Source: Burkholderia sp. BCC0322 (lineage in GTDB: Bacteria; Pseudomonadota; Gammaproteobacteria; Burkholderiales; Burkholderiaceae). Taken from it: a stretch of DNA of 64,000 nt. Each line of letters begins with the position of its first letter. Position 1 is the stretch's first letter. The notes beneath the pieces were generated by a model that saw nothing but the letters and a program-made list of their open reading frames with translations, did no database searches and was not told the origin of the DNA. Shown piece after piece: positions 37,745 to 45,252 of this stretch. The stretch covers positions 233,018 through 297,017 of the forward strand of contig NZ_CADFDU010000008.1 of assembly GCF_902833045.1 (NCBI RefSeq), written 5' to 3'. A program made the translations under genes and the position numbers.

Positions 37745-37778
37745 AAAAAAATAGCCCGCGCTTCAGAGAAGCGCGGGC
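37745..37778 (-). terminator. Terminator of the candidate sRNA
   Basis: On the minus strand GCCCGCGCTT-CTCTG-AAGCGCGGGC is followed by TATTTTTTT. Confidence 0.9.
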
Positions 37779-37955
37779 GAAACCGTCGCCCTACGAGGAT
37801 AGGCGACGGGGCCATCGAGATCCGCACGCTGGCGCGGATCGTCATCAGTTGCGCCGACGCTCGTCGCGCCGACATTCGAAAACGTCGATACCGTTTATCG
37901 GGCGCTCGCGGCACACCCCCGGTTTCTGACGCCATCCTCCCTGTTCCATCAATTT
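37745..37955 (-). ncRNA. Candidate sigma-54-dependent structured small RNA
   Basis: About 211 nt are predicted from the start near 37955 to the T-run at 37745. The RNA can form successive hairpins: GATCCGC/GCGGATC (37819-37840), CCGTCGCC/GGCGACGG with loop TATCCTCGTA (37783-37809) and the terminator stem GCCCGCGCTT/AAGCGCGGGC (37754-37778) with seven Ts. Short open frames (34-38 codons, near 37949-37961) start at or before the predicted transcription start, so a coding role is unlikely. The CCUC-containing loop could pair with ribosome sites. An alternative is a long 5' leader of the ABM gene. Confidence 0.5.
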
Positions 37956-37965
37956 CAACATATAA

Positions 37966-37982
37966 AGCAGGTTGCGTGCCAA
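37966..37982 (-). promoter_or_regulatory. Sigma-54 (-24/-12) promoter of candidate sRNA
   Basis: On the minus strand TTGGCACGCAACCTGCT matches YTGGCACGRNNNTTGCW with two mismatches, keeping GG and GC at correct spacing. It points away from bamC towards the ABM gene. Confidence 0.65.
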
Positions 37983-37997
37983 CTGCACCAAACCGAC

Positions 37998-38010
37998 CAT
38001 CTCGTTGATT
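37998..38010 (-). promoter_or_regulatory. IHF-like site
   Basis: AATCAACGAGATG on the minus strand matches WATCAANNNNTTR with one mismatch and lies between the CGTTACG cluster and the -24 element, where IHF bends DNA at sigma-54 promoters. Confidence 0.45.
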
Positions 38011-38058
38011 TATAAGGGAAAAAATTTTCCGCCGACAATGCCGCATGCGTTTTTCCGC

Positions 38059-38083
38059 CGTAACGCGCGGATGTTACGTAACG
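38059..38083. promoter_or_regulatory. CGTAACG cluster, candidate enhancer
   Basis: CGTAACG occurs at 38059-38065 and 38077-38083, 18 bp apart, with a TGTTACG between them creating the palindrome GTTACGTAAC (38073-38082). The 12-mer GTGACGTTACGT is shared with 755-766 near the lipoprotein promoter. It is 80-105 bp upstream of the -24 element. Confidence 0.5.
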
Positions 38084-38135
38084 TCACGAGAAGGGACCGA
38101 ACCTCCAGCACAGGTGCGCGCCGGCGAGCGGCCAT

Positions 38136-38163
38136 AAAAAAGCCCGCCATATGGCGGGCTTTT
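38136..38163. terminator. bamC terminator (bidirectional)
   Basis: AAGCCCGCCAT-ATGGCGGGCTT with A- and T-runs, 25 bp after the bamC stop. Confidence 0.88.
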
Positions 38164-38187
38164 CAGTAGCGCGGAGAAACGCCGAAA

Positions 38188-39396
38188 TCAGCGGAGCTGA
38201 TTCACGAGCAGCCCCATGATCTGGCGAGCCGGTGACGACGTGTCGATCGCGCCCGAATCGTCGACGACCGCGACACGCGTCTGGTCGGCCGTGAGTGCCT
38301 TCACGTTGACACGGTATTGCTTCGCCTGCTTTTCCTTCTTGCCGTGGAACAACTGGCTCCAGAAGCCCTGCTCGGCCGAAGTCAGATCCTTCGGATCAAC
38401 ATAGCGCACGAAATACAGGCCCTTCGTGCGATCGCGATCGTCGACCGTGAAGTTCGCACGATCGAGCGCGAGACCGACGTGCAGCCACGACCGGTCGTAC
38501 GGCTCGCCAAGCGTGACTTCCGACGGAACGGCAGCGTCGGCCGCATCGTTGCCTTGCGCCGACGTGCGGGAAACGTTTTGCGCGGCAATCGCTGCAGCAG
38601 CCTTCGACGATGCGTCGGCGTCGGCCTTCTTGTCCTTCGGGACCGTGTTGTCCTTGATGTTCGCGATTGGCGGCTCGCCGTTCTTCGCGCGCTGCTCGTT
38701 CTGCGCGAGCACCGCCATCAATCGCTTCAGGTATTCGGTCTCGAGTGCCGGATCGTTCGGCTTCGGTTCCCACTTGCTCGAATCGTTGTTCGAGCCCGTG
38801 ATCGCTTCGCGCATCCCCTTCTGGCTGATGAAGACATAGGTGCCGCCATTCGGCGCCGAATCGAGACGCGTACGGTACTTGTTGCGCTCGGCCGTCACGT
38901 ACGAGTTGCCCATCGCCTTCGAGATCACGCTACGGATCAGGCCGTCGTTGATCTGCGGATGAGTTTCGTTCCAGTCGGTTTCCATCACGCCCTTGTCGCG
39001 CTGGTCGACGACGAGCAGGAAGCCCTGCTCCTGCCAGAAGCGGCGAACCTGCGGCCAGACGTCGGCCGGCTGCTTGCCGTCGATCACGAGCCAGCTCTCG
39101 GTGCCATCGCGCTGGATATGCATGCCGGTCACAGCCGGAGCGACAGTGTCCAGCGCAGGCGCTGCCTGCTGGACCTGCTGAAGCGCGGAAAGGGAAGTCG
39201 CGCCGCCCTGGGGCGGCAGCGAACGCTGATCGGCCGTCTCGTCGAGCATATTGGGCGGCACTGCGAGCGACGCTTCCTTCGATTTCGAATCGCTCTTGTA
39301 GTCCACTTTCGTGGGCGACGACGTACCGCAACCGGCAACGAGCGCGCCGGTGGCGAGCACTGCAGCGAACCGCATGGTAAGACGAAGATCAGTCAT
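38188..39396 (-). CDS. bamC: Outer-membrane assembly lipoprotein BamC
   Basis: This 402-residue NlpB/DapX-family lipoprotein is an accessory part of the BAM complex that inserts beta-barrels. The signal has lipobox L-V-A-G-C (Cys23 from the start MTDLRLT). Then a conserved unstructured segment ([14 protein letters not shown]) that contacts BamD, and two helix-grip domains ([64 protein letters not shown]). The start at 39396 follows GAGGATTCC. E. coli has dapA upstream; here a tRNA gene is upstream instead. Confidence 0.93.
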   Translation of the reverse strand: MTDLRLTMRFAAVLATGALVAGCGTSSPTKVDYKSDSKSKEASLAVPPNMLDETADQRSLPPQGGATSLSALQQVQQAAPALDTVAPAVTGMHIQRDGTESWLVIDGKQPADVWPQVRRFWQEQGFLLVVDQRDKGVMETDWNETHPQINDGLIRSVISKAMGNSYVTAERNKYRTRLDSAPNGGTYVFISQKGMREAITGSNNDSSKWEPKPNDPALETEYLKRLMAVLAQNEQRAKNGEPPIANIKDNTVPKDKKADADASSKAAAAIAAQNVSRTSAQGNDAADAAVPSEVTLGEPYDRSWLHVGLALDRANFTVDDRDRTKGLYFVRYVDPKDLTSAEQGFWSQLFHGKKEKQAKQYRVNVKALTADQTRVAVVDDSGAIDTSSPARQIMGLLVNQLR

Positions 39397-39497
39397 GTTC
39401 GGGGAATCCTCTTCCGCTAAATCACGGCGCTTTCCGTGGATCAACCTTGCATTTTACCGGGGCCGCGCCACGATGTGCAAAAAAGCGACGGCCAAGA

Positions 39498-39533
39498 AAA
39501 AACCCGCGCCAGCTTAAGCTGACGCGGGTTCTT
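39498..39533 (-). terminator. tRNA-Pro terminator
   Basis: On the minus strand AACCCGCG-TCAGCTTAAGCTGG-CGCGGGTT then TTTTC, directly after the tRNA. Confidence 0.85.
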
Positions 39534-39536
39534 GTC

Positions 39537-39613
<77 letters not shown>

Positions 39614-39765
39614 AAAGAAAAAAATTATAACAGACAGTTTTCCGATTTAGAACGGGTCGCATGCATTTTGTGAATGTTCTTGTGAATTTTTTTGGGTGTG
39701 GCGGTTCCGATGCAAGCAACGACGCGCTTGGCACGACGCTGCGCACCGGCCAGACGGCCTTGCAT

Positions 39766-40479
39766 TCACCGCTTGCGTGCGACACAGATGACCGTCAGCC
39801 CGGCGACGCGGTTGAAACGGAACATCGGCAACTCGATCCGACAGATCGTCTTGAGCAGGCCGTTCACGAACGGATGGTGACGACGCAATTGCGACGCCGG
39901 CACGCGCGGTTGCCGACGCACGCGCTCGCCGAGCCGCAACGCTGCCGCGAGCGGAAACGTGAGGCCGAAATAATAGGCGCCGTGCTCGACGTCGAGCCCC
40001 GCGCGACGTACCACGTCCTCGAGACTGCCGAGCGTATATCGGCGCTTGTGCTCCAGAAAATCATCATGACCGCTCCAGAGGAACTGGAACGCGGGAACCG
40101 TGATCAGGAAGCGGCTGCCCGAAGGCGCATCCTTTACATACTGCGTGAGCAGACCGACGTCGTCGTCGACATGCTCGAGCACGTCCATCAGCAACACGAG
40201 ATCGGCATCGAATCGATCAACGGATCGCCGAAAGTGGATGGGCTTGCCAGCCGCCTCGCCATCGGTATCGTCGGCGTAGCTCGTATCGACACACCAAGCT
40301 TCCGTCGCCTGCGTACGCTCCAGCAAGTGCTTCGAGAAGAAGCCGGAGCCTGCACCGACATCGAGTATCCGGTTCGCGCCTGGCGCCCCCAGGAACCGAC
40401 GGATCGCACTCGCCTTCGACGCGTAGTACCAGTGATCGCCCACGCCTGCACCTAATACGTCGACTTCCTTGAGATCCAT
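39766..40479 (-). CDS. Class I SAM-dependent methyltransferase
   Basis: This 237-residue Rossmann methyltransferase has motif I ILDVGAGSGFFSKHLL (Gly42, Gly44, Gly46) and motif IV DADLVLLMDVLEHVDDD. The C-terminal part has a hydrophobic stretch (YYFGLTFPLAAALRLGERV) seen in methyltransferases that act near membranes or on sugars. The substrate is unknown. It is unaccompanied by an operon partner. Confidence 0.85.
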   Translation of the reverse strand: MDLKEVDVLGAGVGDHWYYASKASAIRRFLGAPGANRILDVGAGSGFFSKHLLERTQATEAWCVDTSYADDTDGEAAGKPIHFRRSVDRFDADLVLLMDVLEHVDDDVGLLTQYVKDAPSGSRFLITVPAFQFLWSGHDDFLEHKRRYTLGSLEDVVRRAGLDVEHGAYYFGLTFPLAAALRLGERVRRQPRVPASQLRRHHPFVNGLLKTICRIELPMFRFNRVAGLTVICVARKR

Positions 40480-40812
40480 GACGCTTCCCCGTGATGGCTA
40501 CCGTGCTTTGGTCGATACAGTCACTGCTGCCGATCTTACCTCGCCGCTGCCACCGATCCCACCTGCCCGAACGCGCAACCGACGGTGGCAACCCGCTTTC
40601 CAACCTAATCGAAAAGGACGATGGCCGGTTCGCCGCAAATCGCTACCGTGCGGTTACCCGGCGCGAGATCGATGCGCGCGGGTGAACCGTCCGACTGCAT
40701 GCCGATCGACCCGGCCGCCCCGGCTTTGCCGCGTCGCGCGTGATACAGGAGGCGGTTTCTGTCACCACCGCAGTCGCGACCTCTTGTAACCGTCTTCGAC
40801 ACAGGGCATTGA
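40480..40812. other. Divergent intergenic region methyltransferase / phosphatase
   Basis: This 333-bp GC-rich region shows no supported gene. Open frames here are reading-frame shadows without ribosome sites. No clear promoter pair is seen. Confidence 0.5.
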
Positions 40813-41691
40813 ATGCATCAGAAAAACGAAATTTCCCGTCGACATTTTCTCCGGCTGGGCGTCGGCACGATAGGCATGGCGCTGGGGAGCGCATCGCTTC
40901 TGTCGGCATGCGGAGGCGACTCGATTTCGGTCGCGCCCGTCACGACACCGCGGCTGAGTTCCGCATCGAATTTTCGCGATACGGCCGGGCCGGACGGCGC
41001 CGGCTACGCGACAACGAACGGCGCCAGGATGAAGAAAGGCGTGATCTATCGTTCATCCGCGCTCGCGTTGTCGGCCGCGGATGTCGCCACCGTCGGCACG
41101 CTCGGCGTCAGGCAGGTTTGCGACCTGCGCACGCCCGCCGAGATCAAGACGCAACCGGATGTGCCGCTGGCTGGCGCCACCTGGCAAAACCTCAACGTGC
41201 TCGGGGCCGCCAGCATCGATCCGATCCCGACCACCGGCGCCACCGCGACGGCTTTCATGTTGAGCATGTACCGCGCGTTCGTCACGTCGGACACCGCGCA
41301 TGCCCGCTATCACGCGCTCTTCACCGGCTTCGCTGCCTCCGGCGAAAACCTGGTGTTCCACTGCACGGCCGGCAAGGATCGCACGGGCTGGGCAACCGCG
41401 ATCCTGCATACGATCCTTGGCACATCCGAGCAGACGATACTCGCCGACTATCTGCTAACGAACGTCTATAGCGCATCGGAAATCGCCGCTTCGGTCGCCC
41501 AGGCGCAAAAAGCCGGCGGGCAAAATGCGGCAGACATGATGACCGCGCTGCAAGGCGCACACACCGACTATCTGCAGGCGGCATTCGATCAGGTCACCGC
41601 GTCGTACGGCTCGATGGCGTCGTATATCGCGAACGGCCTGCAACTCGACCAGGCGACGCTGAACGCAATCCGGCAGCGCATGCTGGTCTGA
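40813..41691 (+). CDS. Tat-exported tyrosine-phosphatase-like lipoprotein
   Basis: This 292-residue Y_phosphatase3-family protein has a twin-arginine signal (ISRRHFLRLGVG, Arg9-Arg10) and a lipobox L-S-A-C (Cys33), so it is likely folded in the cytoplasm and anchored in the envelope. The catalytic P-loop is HCTAGKDRTG with Cys184 and Arg190. An ATRDF-like segment (SNFRDTAGPDGAGYATTNG) and the LCDLRTPAEI-type strand precede it. Relatives include protein-tyrosine and phosphoinositide phosphatases. The substrate is unknown. Confidence 0.87.
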   Translation: MHQKNEISRRHFLRLGVGTIGMALGSASLLSACGGDSISVAPVTTPRLSSASNFRDTAGPDGAGYATTNGARMKKGVIYRSSALALSAADVATVGTLGVRQVCDLRTPAEIKTQPDVPLAGATWQNLNVLGAASIDPIPTTGATATAFMLSMYRAFVTSDTAHARYHALFTGFAASGENLVFHCTAGKDRTGWATAILHTILGTSEQTILADYLLTNVYSASEIAASVAQAQKAGGQNAADMMTALQGAHTDYLQAAFDQVTASYGSMASYIANGLQLDQATLNAIRQRMLV

Positions 41692-42036
41692 TCACCCCGC
41701 AAGCCGCTGCGACGGGGCCGGACCGCATCCACGCCGCGACCGCTGCGACCGCGGCAACGCAAGCCCGACTAAACCCGCGCTGGCCGAGGCTGGAGGGGGT
41801 TTGCCCGGACCCAACAAGATCCGCCGGGGACCGGTCGTGTAAACCAAACGACCGTTTGATCCAGCCGTCCAACCACCTCGAATCCGTTGTCCCGCAGCCC
41901 GCCGGCCGGCCCCGTCCGGGCGCCCGTTGTTTGGTAACGCCGCTCTAGCGCGCTATGCCACACTGCACCGCATCGACGCTCGCGCCGTGCAGTGGCGCGC
42001 GCGGCCGTCGATCACGACAAGACATGGAGACAGACG
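41692..42036. other. Intergenic region before the duplicated lipoprotein
   Basis: This 345-bp region contains a perfect 14-bp dyad CAAACG-AC-CGTTTG at 41845-41858 and no supported gene. The ribosome site of the next gene (GGAGACAGACG) is at its end. Confidence 0.5.
41845..41858. promoter_or_regulatory. Orphan palindrome, TetR-operator-like
   Basis: CAAACGACCGTTTG has two perfect 6-bp arms around AC and resembles the AAAC-N-GTTT operators of TetR regulators. No TetR gene is nearby. Confidence 0.3.
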
Positions 42037-44247
42037 ATGCGGAATGCGGTCCGGCGCGGCCATCGCTCGCCTTTGGCAATTTTCGACTGGTTTTCCGGCC
42101 CGCCACGCGCGGCCCGCCCCATCTCGTCCAGGACATCCCGCGCGTTCGGCTGCGGCGTACTGGCGCTCGCCATGCTGTGTGCCGGTTGCGCGGAATCATC
42201 CGCGCAGCGCGACGGCAACACGTCGGCCGCGTCGACGAAGATCGAACGCACCAAGGCCGAACGCCTCGCCCGCGAGCAGCAGGTCGCACGCACCGTGCCG
42301 TCGCTCGCATCGATCAGCCTCACGCAATCGCGCCCGTTCACGCTGCGCGACTCGGGCCAGAACGGCGCGATGACGTTCCTGCGCGACGTCGATTTCCGTA
42401 TCGTCAACAACCTCGGTTTCTTCATCCACCAGCTGTCAGCGACGCTCGTGCCGACGCAGGCCGGCGCGCCGATCGTATTCGACGATCCGACAAGTTTCGA
42501 GATCGACGTGCATGAAGGCACGGTCACGCTCGACAACGCGAAGCTGACCGCCCTCTTCAACACCTACATCTTCGGCTACCGCAACGCACCGCTGCGCAAG
42601 CTCGCCGTATCGGCCGGCGACGGCGTGATTCACCTGCAAGGCGAGATGCAGCGCGACGGCTGGGTGCCGTTCTCGCTGACGGGCACGCTCGCAATTCGCG
42701 ACGGCAGCCAACTCGTGTTCCATCCAACGGGCGTGCACGTCTCCGGCATCAACGCGCAGCCCGTGATGCGCGCGGCCAACGTGAAGATGGCCGACCTGCT
42801 GAAAGTCCAGACGCCGATCGCGCAGCTCGCCGGCGACGATCTCGTGATGTCGGTCGACAAGCTGATGCCGCCGCCACGCCTGAAGCTCACGATCACCGCG
42901 TTGCGCGTGACGCCGGCCGGCCTCGACCTGAAGCTCGACGACGGCACGCACGCCGGCTTCGCGATGCCCGCGAACGCGCCGCAGCAGGCGATGGTCATTC
43001 GCGGCGGCGATGTGAAGTTCATGCGCTCGATGCCGATGAACGCGGACATCCTGATCCGCCCGGTCGATTCCACGAAGCCCGGCCAGACTTTCGTGTTCGA
43101 CCTGTATCACTACCGCGACCAGGTATCGGCCGGCTACTTCAACTTCGACGAAAGCGGGGCGATGGCGATCCGGATGCCCTCGTATGCGGGCCCGGCCAGC
43201 GGCGCGCCGCTCGGCAACGCGGCCGCGCGCCTGAACGACAGCTTCCTCGCCGCGCAGCAGAATGCGCTGCGCGACATACGACAGCACTGGGAAGCCTATG
43301 CGCTCGCGGCAAACACCGCCTCCCCCCGCATGCAGAAGGTCGCGATGCGCCGCACGTCGACCACGCCGTTCAACGAACGGCACGTGTCGAACCGCAACCC
43401 GACGATCCACTTGCGCAACGTCGACTTCAACCTGTCCGGCGATATCGGCTTTCACGTCGAGGATCTCGACGTGGAACTCGTATCGAAGCGGCCCGGCGAG
43501 CCCGTCGATCTCGACGACCCGAACCAGTACGACATCCGCATTCTCGGCGGCACGGTCGTCGAGTCGTGGAAGGCAATGTCCGCGCTCTTCAACAACTATC
43601 TGCTCGACTACTCGCCGCGCTCGCTCAACGACTTGCAACTGAGCGCGGACGGCACGAACCTGCGTGTCCAGGGCGGCATCAAGCTGTGGAATCACGTGCC
43701 GGGCGTCTGGCTGCCGACCGACATGAAGGGCACGCTGTCCGTGCTCGACGATCGGCACCTCGCGTTCAAGCCGTCCCAGGTGTCGGTGCTCGGCATTCCG
43801 CAGGCGAAGCTGCTGCGTTCGCTCGGCATCGAGCTCGCTTCGCTGACACCGTTGCAGCGGCGCGGCGCGGAGCTACGCGGCGACACGCTCGTGCTCGACC
43901 AATACACTGTGTTCCCGCCACCCGTGCTGAACGGCAAGCTCGGACAGGCAACGGTCGAGCGCGACGGGCTGCGCCTCACGTTCAGGCGCATGGCAGGCGC
44001 GCCCGCGCCGCAACGGCCGCAGATCGATGCTCCGAGCTACATGTGGATGGAAGGCGGCGACATGAAGATGTTCAACGTGCTCGAACTGAACGTGCGCGCG
44101 CTGATCCGGAATTCGGCCGAGGCCGGCCCGATGCGTTTCGACCTGTACGACTACCGCAGCCAGGTCGCGCAAGGCTCGGTGCGGATGCTGCCGGACGGCA
44201 CGCTGGTCGTCGACATGGGGCAGAAAAACCCGCTCGCATCACGCTGA
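42037..44247 (+). CDS. Large internally duplicated lipoprotein, unknown function
   Basis: This 736-residue protein has an unusually long n-region (about 38 residues) before a hydrophobic stretch and lipobox L-C-A-G-C (Cys51). The mature part contains two copies of a roughly 300-residue module about 344 residues apart: NLGFFIHQLSATLVPTQAGAPIVFDDP near 123 and DIGFHVEDLDVELVSKRPGEPVDLDDP near 467. Both modules share an LTALFNTY/MSALFNNY segment, an LTGTLAI/MKGTLSV strand and a final FDLYxYRxQVxxG motif. No known domain was recognised. GGAGA precedes the ATG at 42037; a longer frame starts at 41992. Confidence 0.75.
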   Translation: MRNAVRRGHRSPLAIFDWFSGPPRAARPISSRTSRAFGCGVLALAMLCAGCAESSAQRDGNTSAASTKIERTKAERLAREQQVARTVPSLASISLTQSRPFTLRDSGQNGAMTFLRDVDFRIVNNLGFFIHQLSATLVPTQAGAPIVFDDPTSFEIDVHEGTVTLDNAKLTALFNTYIFGYRNAPLRKLAVSAGDGVIHLQGEMQRDGWVPFSLTGTLAIRDGSQLVFHPTGVHVSGINAQPVMRAANVKMADLLKVQTPIAQLAGDDLVMSVDKLMPPPRLKLTITALRVTPAGLDLKLDDGTHAGFAMPANAPQQAMVIRGGDVKFMRSMPMNADILIRPVDSTKPGQTFVFDLYHYRDQVSAGYFNFDESGAMAIRMPSYAGPASGAPLGNAAARLNDSFLAAQQNALRDIRQHWEAYALAANTASPRMQKVAMRRTSTTPFNERHVSNRNPTIHLRNVDFNLSGDIGFHVEDLDVELVSKRPGEPVDLDDPNQYDIRILGGTVVESWKAMSALFNNYLLDYSPRSLNDLQLSADGTNLRVQGGIKLWNHVPGVWLPTDMKGTLSVLDDRHLAFKPSQVSVLGIPQAKLLRSLGIELASLTPLQRRGAELRGDTLVLDQYTVFPPPVLNGKLGQATVERDGLRLTFRRMAGAPAPQRPQIDAPSYMWMEGGDMKMFNVLELNVRALIRNSAEAGPMRFDLYDYRSQVAQGSVRMLPDGTLVVDMGQKNPLASR

Positions 44248-44270
44248 AGCGCACACGACACGCATGAAAG

Positions 44271-44300
44271 AAGCCCGGTGGCACGTCGCCAACCGGGCTT
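44271..44300. terminator. Terminator after the duplicated lipoprotein
   Basis: AAGCCCGGTTGGC-type stem (AAGCCCGGT/ACCGGGCTT) with a 12-nt loop and a T tract; it is near-symmetric and could also serve the convergent merR-like gene. Confidence 0.7.
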
Positions 44301-44319
44301 TTCATTTCATCCTTCGCGC

Positions 44320-44733
44320 TCAGTCGTGCTTCAGTCCGTCGATCACGTCGAGCAGCGCCTGCCGCAATGCAATGACGTCGACGGTCGCGCCCGGCTTGCC
44401 CGGCGCGCGTGCATCGGTAGCCTGCGCTTCCGGCTCGACGGGAGTGGCCGCAGCCCGCTCGGCGGCCGGCGAATCGAGCCGGTTGCGCGCACCGTTGATC
44501 GTGAATCCCTGCTCGTACAGCAATTCGCGAATCCGCCGGATCAGCAGCACTTCGTGGTGCTGGTAGTACCGGCGATTGCCACGCCGCTTCACCGGCCGCA
44601 GTTGAGTAAATTCCTGTTCCCAATAACGCAGCACATGCGGCTTGACCCCGCACAGTTCGCTGACTTCACCGATCGTGAAATAGCGCTTCGCGGGAATCGG
44701 AGGCAAGACGACTTTCTCAACCGTAGTGGTCAT
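44320..44733 (-). CDS. MerR-family transcriptional regulator
   Basis: This 137-residue regulator has the N-terminal MerR HTH (YFTIGEVSELCGVKPHVLRYWEQEFTQLRPVKRRGNRRYYQHHEVLLIRRIRELLYEQGFTINGARNRL). It lacks metal-binding cysteines and a long dimerisation helix. It sits directly after ihfA, an arrangement common in proteobacteria; the target is unknown. Confidence 0.92.
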   Translation of the reverse strand: MTTTVEKVVLPPIPAKRYFTIGEVSELCGVKPHVLRYWEQEFTQLRPVKRRGNRRYYQHHEVLLIRRIRELLYEQGFTINGARNRLDSPAAERAAATPVEPEAQATDARAPGKPGATVDVIALRQALLDVIDGLKHD

Positions 44734-44793
44734 CGTCGGTTAACCGTCGGTAAAGGGTGCGCGGCGGCCGCGCGGGGGCGTCAGCGCGCGGGC

Positions 44794-45189
44794 TTACTCC
44801 GCGCCGTTTTCGACCAGCGCCTTCAGCTTCTGGCTCGCGTGGAAGGTTACCACCCGGCGGGCCGCGATCGGAATCGCCTCGCCCGTCTTCGGATTGCGGC
44901 CCGGACGCTGCGGCTTGTCGCGCAACTGGAAATTGCCGAACCCCGACAGCTTGACGCTTTCGCCGTTTTCGAGCGCGTCGCGAATCACCTCGAAAAACGC
45001 CTCGACCATGTCCTTCGCTTCACGCTTGTTCAGCCCGACGCTGTCGAACAGCAGCTCCGCCAGTTCCGCCTTCGTCAGCGTGGGCGTCTCGGTGGACGCC
45101 GGCGCCGAAGCGTCGCGGTTCATGGCGCTGCGTTGCGCCGTCAGGAGGGCTTCGAATTCACTCGAGGTCATGTCGTTCATATCTGCCAT
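44794..45189 (-). CDS. ihfA: Integration host factor alpha subunit
   Basis: This 131-residue IHF-alpha core ([72 protein letters not shown]) includes the DNA-intercalating Pro in the GRNPKTGE arm. It carries about 35 extra N-terminal residues compared with E. coli IhfA. IHF bends DNA at sigma-54 promoters, relevant to 37998. It lies downstream of pheT, the classical pheS-pheT-ihfA order. Confidence 0.95.
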   Translation of the reverse strand: MADMNDMTSSEFEALLTAQRSAMNRDASAPASTETPTLTKAELAELLFDSVGLNKREAKDMVEAFFEVIRDALENGESVKLSGFGNFQLRDKPQRPGRNPKTGEAIPIAARRVVTFHASQKLKALVENGAE

Positions 45190-45252
45190 ACAGCGCGTTG
45201 AATCAAAACTTACGATGGGAAAAAGCCGCCCGCGAACGGGCGGGCCCTCTCC

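Larger units (their letters stand above)
37663..38187. other. Intergenic region with candidate sigma-54 RNA
   Basis: This 525-bp region between the ABM gene and bamC contains, on the minus strand, a CGTTACG cluster (38059-38083), IHF-like site, sigma-54 promoter, structured transcript and terminator, plus the bamC terminator. No other gene is seen. Confidence 0.7.

Noticed and set aside
37949-37961. Short ORF (34-38 codons) at the 5' end of the candidate sRNA
   Set aside because: Its ATG codons lie at or upstream of the predicted transcription start and lack a spaced ribosome site.
37372-38046. Extended N-terminus of the ABM protein (to 38046)
   Set aside because: The extension runs through a terminator hairpin and the sigma-54 promoter, and a good ribosome site lies before the 37662 start.
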